Of a stretch of DNA of 64,000 nucleotides, positions 1 through 8,864 are shown in pieces. A program made the translations under genes and the position numbers. Every line of letters begins with the position of its first letter. Positions within the stretch are counted from its first letter, which is position 1. The notes below the pieces were generated by a model. The model saw only the letters and a program-made list of their open reading frames with translations. It ran no database searches and was not told the origin of the DNA. This stretch comes from Hyphomicrobium sp. (GTDB taxonomy: Bacteria > Pseudomonadota > Alphaproteobacteria > Rhizobiales > Hyphomicrobiaceae), in NCBI GenBank assembly GCA_021732485.1, contig JAKFUV010000004.1:62001-126000 (forward strand), read 5' to 3'.

Positions 1-1
1 C

Positions 2-709
2 GTCGAGATCGTCGGCTTCGGTTTCATTTGGCCAAACGCCAGCTTAACGCATCGGCTCGAAAATACGCTCGGTTACAATCCGTTGCGGCTTGGTGCCTAC
101 ACCCGGGCGACAGGCGCTGGTGACCACGTGGGACTGCCGAGCCAAAAGAATTTTTCGCCGCTCTTTCCGTCCTACAGATCGCAACTCACCGATCTTCTTG
201 GGCTGCGTTACATCGCGACAAGCGTGCCGGTCGAAACGATCGACAAAAAACTAAAACCCGGCGATCTTAATCTGGTCGCCAAGACGTCGCGCGGATACAT
301 TTACGAAAACAGCCGAGCGATGCCGCGCGTTGTGTTCGCTACCGCAGCGCACATGGCCGACTTTGAAGCGATCACCACATCTGGGCAGTGGCCGAACGTC
401 GATCTCTCGACTGACGTGCTGTTGGCGGACGCCGCGCCGCACGGCCGCCGCGCTGCGGGTGTGGCTCGGATCGTTAGCTACGCGAACACCCGAATCGTTT
501 TGGAGGCCGACAGCCCTGAGGGCGGATGGCTGGTGCTCCACGATGTTTGGCAGCCGTGGTGGTTTGCAGCCATCGATGGTGACGAGACGCGCCTCCAGCG
601 CGCCAACGTGCTTTTTCGAGCTGTTGCGGTGCCACCCGGTCGCCATACCGTTACGATGACATTTGAGCCCCTGCGTGGTGCCTTGCAGCAGGTTTTTGGC
701 AGTAAATAG
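2..709 (+). CDS. C-terminal part of a large membrane protein (YfhO-like), truncated by the window edge
   Basis: The reading frame is open from the first bases of the window and ends at a TAG, giving 235 residues of a protein whose start lies outside. The visible part has no membrane helix. Its end (residues about 175-225) has the pattern 'GGWLVLHDVWQPWW' followed by 'NVLFRAVAVPPGRH' and a hydrophobic strand, which is the usual C-terminal extracytoplasmic beta domain of YfhO-type or uncharacterised polytopic glycosyltransferase-like proteins of Rhizobiales. The family match is by pattern recognition only. No in-frame ATG supports an internal start, so this is the tail of a longer gene. It is co-directional with the ABC exporter 93 bases downstream, which would fit a cell-envelope glycan role, but that is inference. 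Confidence 0.6.
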   Translation, partial: VEIVGFGFIWPNASLTHRLENTLGYNPLRLGAYTRATGAGDHVGLPSQKNFSPLFPSYRSQLTDLLGLRYIATSVPVETIDKKLKPGDLNLVAKTSRGYIYENSRAMPRVVFATAAHMADFEAITTSGQWPNVDLSTDVLLADAAPHGRRAAGVARIVSYANTRIVLEADSPEGGWLVLHDVWQPWWFAAIDGDETRLQRANVLFRAVAVPPGRHTVTMTFEPLRGALQQVFGSK

Positions 710-802
710 CCGGGCCGCGCGAATGCTTCGCAGCTTGTAAGCCGCTGGCAATCGGGCAAAACCGGCGGCGACGTTCGAACTGATGAGCAAAATCTGGCGG
801 CC

Positions 803-2629
803 ATGCTGATGAATACGCCGACGCACATACCGCCTGCCGCCGGCGACTTGACCCTGCTGCAAATCTATCAGCGGTCGCTGGCCCTGTTGTCATCGGAAAA
901 GTATCTGGCGATCACACTCGCCGCCGCTGGCGTTTTCATCGCCGGTGTGCAGCTCGCCGAACCAATCCTTTTTGGTCGTGTGATCGACGCGCTGACCAAA
1001 GGTGACGACCCGTCCTGGTTGATCGGTGTTTGGGCGGCGCTCGGATTGTTCGGCATCCTAGCAGGTGTTGTGGTCGCCGTTTATGCCGATCGCCTCGCTC
1101 ACCGGCAAAAACTTCGACACATGGCGCAAGTTTTCGAGGGAGCGATCGCGCTACCGCAGAACTATCACGCCGAGCGCGGATCAGGCTCGGTCATCCGCAC
1201 GATACTTTCAGGCAGCAGTTCATTGTTCTGGCTTTGGCTCGGAGCCATGCGCGATCAACTGACCGCACTGGTTGGAATTGTTTTGATGATCCCAACGGCA
1301 TTGACGATGAATGTCCATATGGCCCAAATCCTGTTGTCGTTGGCGGCTGCCTACACCTTGATGAATGTTATCGTGATGCAGAAAACGTCCGCAGGCCAAG
1401 CTGCGGTCGAGGGCTACGAAGCAGCGCTGTCCGGTCGCGTTGTCGATGTGATCGGCAATGTCAGCGTGGTGCAGAGTTATGGGCGCATCCACGCTGAGTC
1501 TCGGGCGTTGCGCGAATTGATGCAAAAGCTGCTCACTGCGCAGTTTCCGGTCCTGACGTGGTGGGGCGTCCTCGCCGTGCTGCAACGCGCGGCGGCGACA
1601 CTGACGATGGTCGTCATATTGATTGCTGGTTCTATATTGAAGCAGCGTGGCGAGCTCACGGTCGGCGAGATCGTCAGTTTCGTCGCCTTTGCAACGCTGC
1701 TGATCGGCAAGCTCGATCAATTGTCGGGCTTTGCCGTTCGTATTCACCAGCAGGCGCCGACGTTGCGAAGTTTGTTCGCGCTCACCGATGAGCTAGCGAC
1801 CGTGGTGGACCATGCCAACGCGCGCCCGCTACCGGCCATTGTCGGCAATGTTCATTTTTCAAATGTCAGCTACCGCTATGGCTCCGGCCCGCAGGGTGTG
1901 TTCGACATTTCATTTGAAACGAAACCTGGCGAGACGATCGCATTGGTGGGACCAACGGGCTCAGGAAAGTCGACGACGATTGCCTTGCTGCAAAGATTTC
2001 GCTCACCGGATCGGGGCACCATTCAAATCGATGGTCACGACTTGGCGGATGTCACGTTGCTGTCGCTCCGAGCCTCGATCGCGGTGGTGTTTCAGGACGC
2101 GGGATTATTCAATCGCTCGATCGCTGAAAACATCCGTATCGGCCGACCGGATGCAACCGACGCTGACGTCGAACTGGCCGCCAGGCGCGCCGAAGCCCAC
2201 GATTTCATCACACTCAAACCCGATGGCTATCATTTCGTTATCGGCGAGCGCGGCGCATCGTTGTCTGGCGGTGAGCGCCAGCGCATCGCGATTGCGCGGG
2301 CTATTTTGAAAAATGCCCCGGTGCTTATTTTAGACGAAGCTACGAGCGCACTCGACGCGGAAACTGAAGCGAAAATTAAACGAGCGCTCGACAAGCTTCG
2401 CCAAGGGCGCACAACTTTTATTATCGCGCACCGGCTATCGACGGTCGCCAATGCCGATCAGATCCTGGTTCTCGATCAGGGTCGCATTGTCGAGCGCGGC
2501 ACGTTTGAAACGCTCGCCGAGGGCGACGGACTTTTCGCCCGCCTTGTTGCCGAGGGTGGCTTCACCGTGCCCAAGACGACCGAGCAGGCCGACGCCAAAG
2601 CGCAATTGGATATGATGCCGTCAAGTTGA
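803..2629 (+). CDS. ndvA: ABC exporter, fused permease-ATPase, NdvA/ChvA-like (cyclic beta-1,2-glucan type)
   Basis: A 608-residue half-transporter with a six-helix ABC membrane domain (about residues 30-320) followed by a nucleotide-binding domain. Walker A 'GPTGSGKST' is at residues 383-391, the signature is 'LSGGERQR', and Walker B is 'LILDEATSALD', followed by the 'AHRLST' switch histidine. The N-terminal run 'LAEPILFGRVIDAL' and the overall length match the NdvA/ChvA exporters that move cyclic beta-1,2-glucan across the inner membrane in Rhizobiales. The same architecture also covers lipid A and other glycolipid exporters (MsbA-like), so the substrate is inferred. ATG at 803 is used; a second ATG two codons on is equally possible. 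No glucan synthase gene (ndvB) is in the window. Confidence 0.8.
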   Translation: MLMNTPTHIPPAAGDLTLLQIYQRSLALLSSEKYLAITLAAAGVFIAGVQLAEPILFGRVIDALTKGDDPSWLIGVWAALGLFGILAGVVVAVYADRLAHRQKLRHMAQVFEGAIALPQNYHAERGSGSVIRTILSGSSSLFWLWLGAMRDQLTALVGIVLMIPTALTMNVHMAQILLSLAAAYTLMNVIVMQKTSAGQAAVEGYEAALSGRVVDVIGNVSVVQSYGRIHAESRALRELMQKLLTAQFPVLTWWGVLAVLQRAAATLTMVVILIAGSILKQRGELTVGEIVSFVAFATLLIGKLDQLSGFAVRIHQQAPTLRSLFALTDELATVVDHANARPLPAIVGNVHFSNVSYRYGSGPQGVFDISFETKPGETIALVGPTGSGKSTTIALLQRFRSPDRGTIQIDGHDLADVTLLSLRASIAVVFQDAGLFNRSIAENIRIGRPDATDADVELAARRAEAHDFITLKPDGYHFVIGERGASLSGGERQRIAIARAILKNAPVLILDEATSALDAETEAKIKRALDKLRQGRTTFIIAHRLSTVANADQILVLDQGRIVERGTFETLAEGDGLFARLVAEGGFTVPKTTEQADAKAQLDMMPSS

Positions 2630-2674
2630 CCTGGAGGCGAAGTGCCCCGAACGGCCCGCCGCCGTCTCCAAAGA

Positions 2675-3310
2675 CTAAATTTTGTGAGCCATGCGGGCGC
2701 GCTTGGTGTCCAGATAGCGCCTGTTGAATTTGTTCGGTGGGATAACGATAGGAACGCGCTCGACGATGCGAATACCCAGAGCTTTGAGCGCATGCTCTTT
2801 AGCCGGATTGTTCGACAGCAGCTTGATGTCATTCATGCCAAGATCAATCAACACGCGCGCTGCCAAGCGATAGTCGCGACTATCAATCGGGGCGCCAACA
2901 CCGATGTTGGCTTCGATCGTATCCAATCCTTCATCCTGAAGGGCATACGCTTGAATCTTTTTGAACAGGCCTATGCCACGTCCCTCATGATATGGAACGT
3001 AGATGATGGCGCCGAGCGGCTCATGCGTAATAACCTTCAATGCAGCCTGGAGTTGCTGATAGCAGTCACAGCGCAGTGAATGAAAAATGTCTCCCGTCAC
3101 GCAGCCCGAGTGAACGCGGACGACAGGCACAGTTCCAGGTTCAGCGCCGGGGCCGCGATGGATCAGCACCATGATCTGCTCTTCGTCGCTGTCACCCTGA
3201 AAGGCATGCGCCTCGAGCACGAGTTCGCGACCTTGGAATTCGATCGGCAGAACCGTTTCCACGGCCCAATCGGTTGGTATCTTTATCGACTTCAATGCGT
3301 TCGATTTCAT
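2675..3310 (-). CDS. ribA: GTP cyclohydrolase II
   Basis: A 211-residue protein that opens the imidazole ring of GTP to give formate, pyrophosphate and the diaminopyrimidine precursor of riboflavin. The zinc-binding Cys triad is visible in 'SGCVTGDIFHSLRCDC'. The substrate loop 'EGRGIGLFKKI' and the C-terminal 'LLSNNPAKEHALKALGI' are both family signatures. It is monofunctional: no DHBP synthase domain is fused to it. The start at 3310 was chosen because GAGGAAA precedes that ATG at good distance, whereas the frame can be extended 13 codons upstream without a ribosome site. It converges on the ABC exporter and no other rib gene is nearby. I looked for the conserved core of an FMN riboswitch upstream and did not see one. 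Confidence 0.95.
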   Translation of the reverse strand: MKSNALKSIKIPTDWAVETVLPIEFQGRELVLEAHAFQGDSDEEQIMVLIHRGPGAEPGTVPVVRVHSGCVTGDIFHSLRCDCYQQLQAALKVITHEPLGAIIYVPYHEGRGIGLFKKIQAYALQDEGLDTIEANIGVGAPIDSRDYRLAARVLIDLGMNDIKLLSNNPAKEHALKALGIRIVERVPIVIPPNKFNRRYLDTKRARMAHKI

Positions 3311-3692
3311 GGTTTCCTCGGAGTGACGTGTCGGCAGCAAAGCCGTCACTTATGCTTCGCCGGCCTCGTGATCGCCGGGTACGGCAACAGCCGCATTCTA
3401 CTCCGATATGGTGGATGTTTGATCACAACCCGCTTGCCTAATAGTCAGCCCACGGCCTAGCAGATCACCAATACTTCGGAAATAGGACACCTTAAAGGCC
3501 CAGCCGCCCTACCGGCTCATTAATGACCACGCCGCGCGCCAGACTTGGTATTCGGACATGGTGTTTGCAAGTCTAACGTTCATGTCTCAAGATTGATCCC
3601 TGACGTGATCGCTAAGACCAATATATGCAATCCAGACGAATAACGACGCTGGGCGCAGCCGAGTGAATGGCCGGTTCGACGGAATTCTGCGC
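3311..3692. other. Divergent intergenic region between ribA and the sugar-phosphate transferase
   Basis: About 380 bases that must hold the promoters of both divergent genes. I see no convincing open frame, RNA gene or repeat in it. Confidence 0.4.
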
Positions 3693-4697
3693 ATGGATAA
3701 TTTTACCGCACTCAGCGTCGTGGCAATTCTTGCATTCGTCCTAGCGGCGGCCGGCATCGCACTGGCCATACCGTGGCTACGCGCTTTTGGCGCGATCGCG
3801 GACGAAAACGATCGGACGATGCACGAAGGGCGCATTCCTAAAGGTGGCGGAGCACCGCTGTTAATCGCGGCTATCATAGCAATTGCTGTCGTTGGCTTGC
3901 CTCTCGATCCCGTGCTGATGACCTGCCTTGCAAGCCTTGCCGCACTATCGCTCATCAACGATCGCCGATCGGTCCCATTCCCAATCCGATTGCTGGCGCA
4001 TCTCACAGCCGCGAGCGCGATCGCCGTCTCGCTGCCGGGCGATGTTACCGCGCTGCAAGGAACGGTACCCCAGTGGATGGATCGCGCGGTGATCATCATC
4101 GCCCTTGCGTGGATGATGAACCTCTATAATTTCATGGATGGCATCAACGGCATCGCCGGCGCCGAGACGGTAGCAATCAGCATCGGTTATCTCGCCATCG
4201 TTGGCGCGTCGCCGTCGGGTGCGAGCCATGCCCCCGTCGCCGCAGCGGTCATCGGCGCTACGGTGGGATTTCTGATTTGGAACTTGCGGCCCGTTGCCCG
4301 GGTCTTTCTTGGCGATGCCGGTAGCGTGCCGCTCGGCTTACTGATGGGCGTGTTGATGCTCGATCTTGCGGGTCGCGGATACTGGGCGGCCGCACTGATT
4401 TTGCCCGCGACGTTTGTCGCCGATGCCAGCTTGACCCTGCTGCAGCGCATGGCGGCGGGTGAGAAGTTTTGGCACGCGCACAAGTCGCACCACTATCAAC
4501 GAGCCGCCCAACGCCTCGGCGCTCATCTCCCGGTGGTTGGCATGATGACGTGCGCCAACAGCATTCTAATCGTGCTTGCGTTGTGGAGTATTACGGCGCC
4601 TTGGCCGGCGCTGGCTGGAGCTATCGCGACGGTCGCCCTGCTGTTTTGGGCACTAGGCCGAGCCGGGCGATTTCTATCTTCGGACAGCGGTCCATGA
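3693..4697 (+). CDS. WecA/MraY-family polyprenyl-phosphate sugar-1-phosphate transferase
   Basis: A 334-residue integral membrane protein of glycosyltransferase family 4 (PNPT family), which transfers a sugar-1-phosphate (typically GlcNAc or a related amino sugar) from a UDP-sugar to undecaprenyl phosphate, starting O-antigen or other envelope glycans. It shows about ten hydrophobic segments, the family motif 'NFMDGINGIAG' (about residue 150), 'FLGDAGSVPLGLL', and the late cytoplasmic His motif 'HAHKSHHYQRA'. ATG at 3693 is preferred over a GTG ten codons upstream because it directly precedes the first helix. Neither start has a strong ribosome site. The 3' end overlaps the convergent CoA-binding gene by 77 bases. 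The exact sugar cannot be read from the sequence. Confidence 0.85.
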   Translation: MDNFTALSVVAILAFVLAAAGIALAIPWLRAFGAIADENDRTMHEGRIPKGGGAPLLIAAIIAIAVVGLPLDPVLMTCLASLAALSLINDRRSVPFPIRLLAHLTAASAIAVSLPGDVTALQGTVPQWMDRAVIIIALAWMMNLYNFMDGINGIAGAETVAISIGYLAIVGASPSGASHAPVAAAVIGATVGFLIWNLRPVARVFLGDAGSVPLGLLMGVLMLDLAGRGYWAAALILPATFVADASLTLLQRMAAGEKFWHAHKSHHYQRAAQRLGAHLPVVGMMTCANSILIVLALWSITAPWPALAGAIATVALLFWALGRAGRFLSSDSGP

Positions 4698-5085
4698 CCA
4701 CCGTCAACCCGGCTGCGCGTCCGCGAAGCGCGGCGGCCTCGTTGACCACGCCAAGCTGCATCCAGACCGTTGTGATACCCAACTGCGACTTTAACTCAAT
4801 GGCGTCGTCAACCGCGTCGGCTGCCGCTTCGGCGTTGCGAAAAATATCGACGACATCGACGGGTGCTGAGCATTCGGCAAGACGAGCGCGCACACGAAAG
4901 CCTTGGATGGTTTGTCCAGCGTTGCCTGGGTTAATCGGCTGAAGGTCGTAGCCCTGCGCTGCCAGCGCCGCCATGACGCCATAGCTCGGACGATCGGGTT
5001 TTACGCTCGCACCGACAACGGCGAACACGTTGGCCGAAGTCAAAACCCGGCGCACGTCATCGTCGGTGAGCCCATCGATATCCAT
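4621..5085 (-). CDS. CoA-binding domain protein (YccU/COG1832 family)
   Basis: A 154-residue single-domain Rossmann-like protein. Residues 20-50 contain 'VFAVVGASVKPDRPSYGV', the nucleotide-binding turn of the CoA_binding_2 family, followed by 'YDLQPINPG' and the typical 'VDIFRNAEAA' and 'VWMQLGV' stretches. The family resembles the CoA-binding domain of succinyl-CoA synthetase, but its physiological role is not established. The gene lies 47 bases downstream of the enoyl-CoA hydratase homologue on the same strand, so the two are probably co-transcribed. Its 3' end runs 77 bases into the convergent transferase gene. Confidence 0.85.
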   Translation of the reverse strand: MDIDGLTDDDVRRVLTSANVFAVVGASVKPDRPSYGVMAALAAQGYDLQPINPGNAGQTIQGFRVRARLAECSAPVDVVDIFRNAEAAADAVDDAIELKSQLGITTVWMQLGVVNEAAALRGRAAGLTVVMDRCPKIEIARLGLVPKTAGRPSR

Positions 5086-5132
5086 GGCGCGTCTCTCCGG
5101 TTTGGCGCGTGTTTCGGTGCGTGCCGCGTCAG

Positions 5133-5984
5133 CTAACCTTTAATCGCATTCGGCGAGGTCCAATTCGGCGAGCGTTTGTCAATGAAGGCGCCGATGCCCT
5201 CGTGGGCGTCCGCAGCTAACATATTGGCAACCATCACCCGCGTCGCGTCGTCGTACGCCTGCGCCAACGGCTTTTCGATTTGGCGATAAAAGGCAGCTTT
5301 GCCGATTGCGATCGTCGGCTGCGATTTCGCGGCAATGCGGCGGGAGAACGAGAGTGCCGTCGCCATCACATCTTCAACGGGAACCGCACGATTGACCAAG
5401 CCTGACGCCAAAGCCTGCTCGGCTGACATGGCTTCTCCCAACAGGAGCATTTCCATCGCAACTTTTCGCGGCACATTGCGCGACAGGGCAACCATGGGCG
5501 TCGAGCAGAAGAGCCCGATATTGACCCCTGGCGTTGCAAAACTTGCGCTCTCGGCAGCAATCGCCAGATCTGCACTGGCAACGAGCTGGCATCCGGCCGC
5601 CGTCGCCATATCCTGCACGGCGGCGATGACAGGCTTCGGACAGGTGACGATGGCCTGCATCATCGTCGAGCAGGCAGTCATCGTGCGTTGAAAAAATGCC
5701 TGCCCCCGATCATCGTCGCGGCGATGGTCCGTCAGCTCTTTGAGATCGTGCCCAGAGCAAAAGACCGGCCCGTTGGCGTTGATGATAATAACAGAGCAAG
5801 AGCGATCGCAGCCAAGCTCCGTTATCGCCTGCGTGAGTTCCCCAATGAGGGCTGACGACAGAGCGTTGCGCGACGCCGGCCGATTGAGTGTCACGCAAGC
5901 GACGCCGGGTTCTGGATACGTACGCATCACCAACTGCTGATCCTGCGTTGCGTGCGTCAGCATGGTGTGATCGCGCTCCGGCAT
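5133..5984 (-). CDS. Enoyl-CoA hydratase/isomerase family protein, ECHDC3-type
   Basis: A 283-residue crotonase-fold protein. The oxyanion-hole segments 'FCSGHDLKEL' and 'TAAGCQLVASADLAIA' are clear. Both glutamates that catalyse hydration in classical crotonase (the E of GGGCEL and the E of GQPE) are replaced: the matching positions here read 'AGCQL' and 'FATPG'. The run 'ATPGVNIGLFCSTP' followed by 'VPRKVAMEMLL' is characteristic of ECHDC3-like members, including the mammalian mitochondrial protein. A simple hydratase activity is therefore doubtful, and the true reaction is unknown to me. ATG at 5984 is used; an ATG at 5963 is an alternative. It starts 5 bases after the stop of the upstream periplasmic protein gene on the same strand. 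Confidence 0.85.
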   Translation of the reverse strand: MPERDHTMLTHATQDQQLVMRTYPEPGVACVTLNRPASRNALSSALIGELTQAITELGCDRSCSVIIINANGPVFCSGHDLKELTDHRRDDDRGQAFFQRTMTACSTMMQAIVTCPKPVIAAVQDMATAAGCQLVASADLAIAAESASFATPGVNIGLFCSTPMVALSRNVPRKVAMEMLLLGEAMSAEQALASGLVNRAVPVEDVMATALSFSRRIAAKSQPTIAIGKAAFYRQIEKPLAQAYDDATRVMVANMLAADAHEGIGAFIDKRSPNWTSPNAIKG

Positions 5985-5989
5985 ACAAA

Positions 5990-6544
5990 TTACTGCAATG
6001 CCTTTTCTATGTCCGCGCGGTTGGCTTTGACGATGTCGATGTTTTCTTTGTATTGCAGCGGCGGCGTCGTTTTGATGGCTTCGGTCAGTTCTTCGACGAG
6101 TTGTTTCTTGTCGGCTTCCGGAATGCTGTCGTCTTTCTTCACGTCGTCGAGTTCTTTTTGTAGTGCTTCGACCGGATCAACGAAATTTCCGCTGGCTGAA
6201 TCCAATCCGGCCATGACGATGGAAATGTTGGCTGCAACGTCATCCAATTCCGCGAACGTCGGGAAGCCGTGTTTGGTGGCGATGGCGTCCAACTCCGTTT
6301 GCAAAGCAGGATCGGCCTTTTCACCGGCCGATTGAATTTTTGACGCGATGCCGGCGAGGTCGCTCTGCGCCTTGATGAAGTTTTTTACCTGCGCCTCAGT
6401 CAACTGAATTTGTTTCACATCCGTTGTCACAGGCGCCGCGCTGTTTTGCGCCGCGGCTCCGAGCAAGCCAAGCCATAGGCCGATGCAAATGCTGGAAAAG
6501 CACAACCCAATTCGACGAAATCCACGATGCGCAATAATCGCCAT
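5990..6544 (-). CDS. Predicted periplasmic helical protein of unknown function
   Basis: A 184-residue protein with an N-terminal basic segment and one hydrophobic stretch ending 'LLGAAAQ', which fits a Sec signal peptide. The rest is polar and rich in Ala, Asp, Glu and Lys, with helix-forming repeats ('LTEAQVKNFIKAQSDL', 'VEALQKELDDVKKD'). I do not recognise a named family. The start at 6544 is set by AGGAGA seven bases before the ATG; the frame continues 19 codons upstream without such a site. It lies 5 bases upstream of the ECHDC3-type gene and is probably the first gene of a three-gene unit with it and the CoA-binding protein. Confidence 0.65.
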   Translation of the reverse strand: MAIIAHRGFRRIGLCFSSICIGLWLGLLGAAAQNSAAPVTTDVKQIQLTEAQVKNFIKAQSDLAGIASKIQSAGEKADPALQTELDAIATKHGFPTFAELDDVAANISIVMAGLDSASGNFVDPVEALQKELDDVKKDDSIPEADKKQLVEELTEAIKTTPPLQYKENIDIVKANRADIEKALQ

Positions 6545-6913
6545 AGGCGTTCTCCTGGAAGATGCGCCGGCACCCGCGACCGGCTGGGGGCACCCTGACA
6601 CGCCGAGTTAGACAACATTAAGAACCTAGTGCGGCGTCTCCCGTCGCCGCCCGAGCAATGGCACACGAGTTTGCCAAATCCGTCGCAGTGCCCAATACAC
6701 GACGGCCGTGCGATTTGCGGTATTATAGAACCACAACACACTACCATTTTACCTCTATCAATAAACTGATGTTTTTCATTCGCTTATGGGGGCGCTCGCG
6801 AAAATATTTGCATCAATGCGCGGAATGACCTATCATCTGGCGAAGCGAAGGCTGGCTGTGTTGCCGCCCCGTCCGCATCGGATCGTCTCGCCCGCGAGGA
6901 GCCTGAAGTCAGC
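6545..6913. other. Divergent promoter region upstream of rplM
   Basis: About 370 bases between the divergent periplasmic-protein gene and rplM. The middle (about 6715-6785) is clearly AT-rich for this genome and includes 'TATTATAG', a plausible -10 element at about 6721. No gene or stable RNA was recognised. A GAGGAG lies about 12 bases before the rplM ATG. Confidence 0.4.
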
Positions 6914-7375
6914 ATGTCAACCTATGTCGCCAAACCGGCCACGGTGGAAAAGAAGTGGATCGTCATCGACGCCCAAGGGCTCGTTGTCGGCCGGCTCGCC
7001 ACCATCATCGCAACCCGCCTCAAGGGGAAGCACAAGCCAATCTATACGCCGCACGTCGATTGCGGGGACAACGTCATCGTCATCAATGCCGAGAAGATCG
7101 TCTTCACCGGCTCGAAGCGCGAAGACAAAGTCTACTATCGCCACACGGGCTATCCGGGCGGCATCAAGGAACGCTCGCCGCGCCAGATCTTGGATGGCAA
7201 GCACCCCGAACGCATCGTCGAGAAGGCCGTCGAGCGCATGCTCGCGCGCGGACCGCTCCAGCGCCAGCTGATGCGCAACCTACGCATCTACAAAGGCACC
7301 ACGCACCCTCACGAGGCTCAAAATCCAGCCCCGCTCGATGTCGCCAAAATGAACCGCAAGAATGTGAGGGTCTAA
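6914..7375 (+). CDS. rplM: 50S ribosomal protein L13
   Basis: A 153-residue large-subunit protein that binds 23S rRNA early in assembly. Family signatures include '[17 protein letters not shown]', '[18 protein letters not shown]' and '[19 protein letters not shown]'. It is full length for bacterial L13 and is followed 4 bases later by rpsI, the usual two-gene operon. Confidence 0.98.
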   Translation: MSTYVAKPATVEKKWIVIDAQGLVVGRLATIIATRLKGKHKPIYTPHVDCGDNVIVINAEKIVFTGSKREDKVYYRHTGYPGGIKERSPRQILDGKHPERIVEKAVERMLARGPLQRQLMRNLRIYKGTTHPHEAQNPAPLDVAKMNRKNVRV

Positions 7376-7379
7376 GTCC

Positions 7380-7865
7380 ATGGCAAACGAAACAAAGACC
7401 CTTGCCGATCTCGGCGGCGTCAAGACGACGCCAGCAGCAGTCGAAGCCGCCCCTGTCCGTGTCCAGAAGCTCGATAAACTTGGCCGCGCTTATGCGACCG
7501 GCAAGCGGAAGGACGCCGTCGCCCGGGTCTGGATCAAGCCCGGTAAAGGGATGATCACAATCAACGAAAAAGACTTCAAGGCGTACTTCGCGCGCCCCGT
7601 GTTGCAGATGATGTTGCAGCAGCCGTTGAGCATTGCCAACCGGTCATCGCAGTATGACATCCGCGTGTCGGTGGCCGGCGGCGGATTGTCCGGCCAGGCC
7701 GGTGCTGTCCGTCATGGTATTTCGAAAGCGCTCACCTACTACGAACCAGACCTTCGCGGCGTTCTCAAAAAGCAGGGCTTCCTGACGCGCGACAGCCGCA
7801 CCGTCGAGCGCAAAAAGTATGGTCGGGTCAAAGCGCGCAAGTCGTTCCAGTTCTCGAAGCGCTAA
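7380..7865 (+). CDS. rpsI: 30S ribosomal protein S9
   Basis: A 161-residue small-subunit protein whose basic C-terminal tail reaches the P-site tRNA. It shows '[18 protein letters not shown]', '[19 protein letters not shown]' and a terminal '[16 protein letters not shown]' ending in the invariant Lys-Arg. The N-terminal 30 residues are an Ala/Val-rich extension common in alphaproteobacterial S9. It is co-transcribed with rplM and followed by a clear terminator. Confidence 0.98.
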   Translation: MANETKTLADLGGVKTTPAAVEAAPVRVQKLDKLGRAYATGKRKDAVARVWIKPGKGMITINEKDFKAYFARPVLQMMLQQPLSIANRSSQYDIRVSVAGGGLSGQAGAVRHGISKALTYYEPDLRGVLKKQGFLTRDSRTVERKKYGRVKARKSFQFSKR

Positions 7866-7894
7866 AGCACTGTCGACCCATCTCCCGTTATGCG

Positions 7895-7927
7895 AACAGC
7901 CCGCCCAATGGTGGGCTGTTTGCTTTT
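7895..7927 (+). terminator. Rho-independent terminator after rplM-rpsI
   Basis: An 8-bp perfect stem (AACAGCCC at 7895-7902 with GGGCTGTT at 7913-7920) closes a 10-base loop and is followed by a T-rich tail. It starts 30 bases after the rpsI stop. Confidence 0.85.
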
Positions 7928-8107
7928 CATGCCTCGCGTTCGCGCCGCCCAAACATCGCTTGCAACGCCTGACGAAGATGGTTGTGCTGCATTCGCGGCG
8001 ATGCCACATAGACGCGGCCGCTTAGCGCACGCGCGTTGAATTGGTCAACCCAAGGCGCGAGCGCTGCAATTTTGGCAGACCGCCCTGCCCTCTGACGGAG
8101 TTTGATG

Positions 8108-8863
8108 ATGGAAGGTTTGCTCAACAGCATCAGTGGTCTGCTCTCAACGCTTTCAGTTGAGATCGGTCACATGCTGTCGCCGGAGTGGTGGCGCACGCAC
8201 TGGGTCGCTCTGTTCAACATCTTGATGATTGATCTGACGCTTGCCGGCGACAACGCCATCGTCGTCGGCATGGCCGCATCGAAAGTGCGCAAGGATATGC
8301 GCGCCAAAGTCATCTTCTGGGGCATCGCCGGCGCCGTCATTTTGCGCATTCTGTTTTCCGGAATTACGCAGCAAATGCTTCAAGTCATTGGCCTGACGCT
8401 TGCCGGCGGGCTGCTGCTGCTGTTCGTGTGCTGGAAGATGTACCGCCAGATCGTCACCTCTGAATCGCACTCGATGGCGGAAATCGAGCGCAATCTCGAA
8501 AAGACCGGTGTTCCGGCGAATGAGGTCGGGTTCTGGGGCGCGCTGTGGACGATCGTTCTCGCCGACGTATCGATGTCGCTCGATAACGTCTTGGCTGTCG
8601 CGGGCGCCGCTGGTGAATCGACACTCGTGCTGGTGATCGGTTTGGCAGTGGCGATCATCCTGATGGCTGTCGCGTCGTCGTATATCGCCAAGCTGCTCGA
8701 GCGTTATCCGTGGATCGCCTGGGTCGGCCTCATCATCATTCTCTTTGTCGCCTTCGATATGATTTATCGCGATAGCCACGCCGTTGCCTGCAAGGCCTAT
8801 GGCATCGGATGTTCCGAAACGATTTTCCAGGGCATAAAGCACCGGCTAGGATTTGGCGGGTGA
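8108..8863 (+). CDS. TerC-family integral membrane protein (YjbE type)
   Basis: A 251-residue protein with about seven membrane helices. The two family motifs carrying acidic residues inside helices are present: 'LTLAGDNAIVVGMA' (about residue 43) and 'DVSMSLDNVLAVAG' (about residue 157). TerC proteins are linked to metal export, notably manganese, and to metalation of secreted enzymes; the role here is inferred. The start at 8108 is chosen from two adjacent ATGs because GGAG lies 7 bases before it. The stop overlaps the argC leader: argC begins 1 base after the TGA, so the two genes are transcribed together. No yybP-ykoY manganese riboswitch core was noticed upstream. Confidence 0.85.
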   Translation: MEGLLNSISGLLSTLSVEIGHMLSPEWWRTHWVALFNILMIDLTLAGDNAIVVGMAASKVRKDMRAKVIFWGIAGAVILRILFSGITQQMLQVIGLTLAGGLLLLFVCWKMYRQIVTSESHSMAEIERNLEKTGVPANEVGFWGALWTIVLADVSMSLDNVLAVAGAAGESTLVLVIGLAVAIILMAVASSYIAKLLERYPWIAWVGLIIILFVAFDMIYRDSHAVACKAYGIGCSETIFQGIKHRLGFGG

Positions 8864-8864
8864 G

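Noticed and set aside
3311..3692. Possible FMN riboswitch upstream of ribA
   Set aside because: The conserved core sequence of the FMN element is not visible on either strand.
8153..8842. Reverse open frame of 229 codons opposite the TerC gene
   Set aside because: TerC membrane motifs on the forward strand explain the sequence; the antisense product is polar and unstructured.
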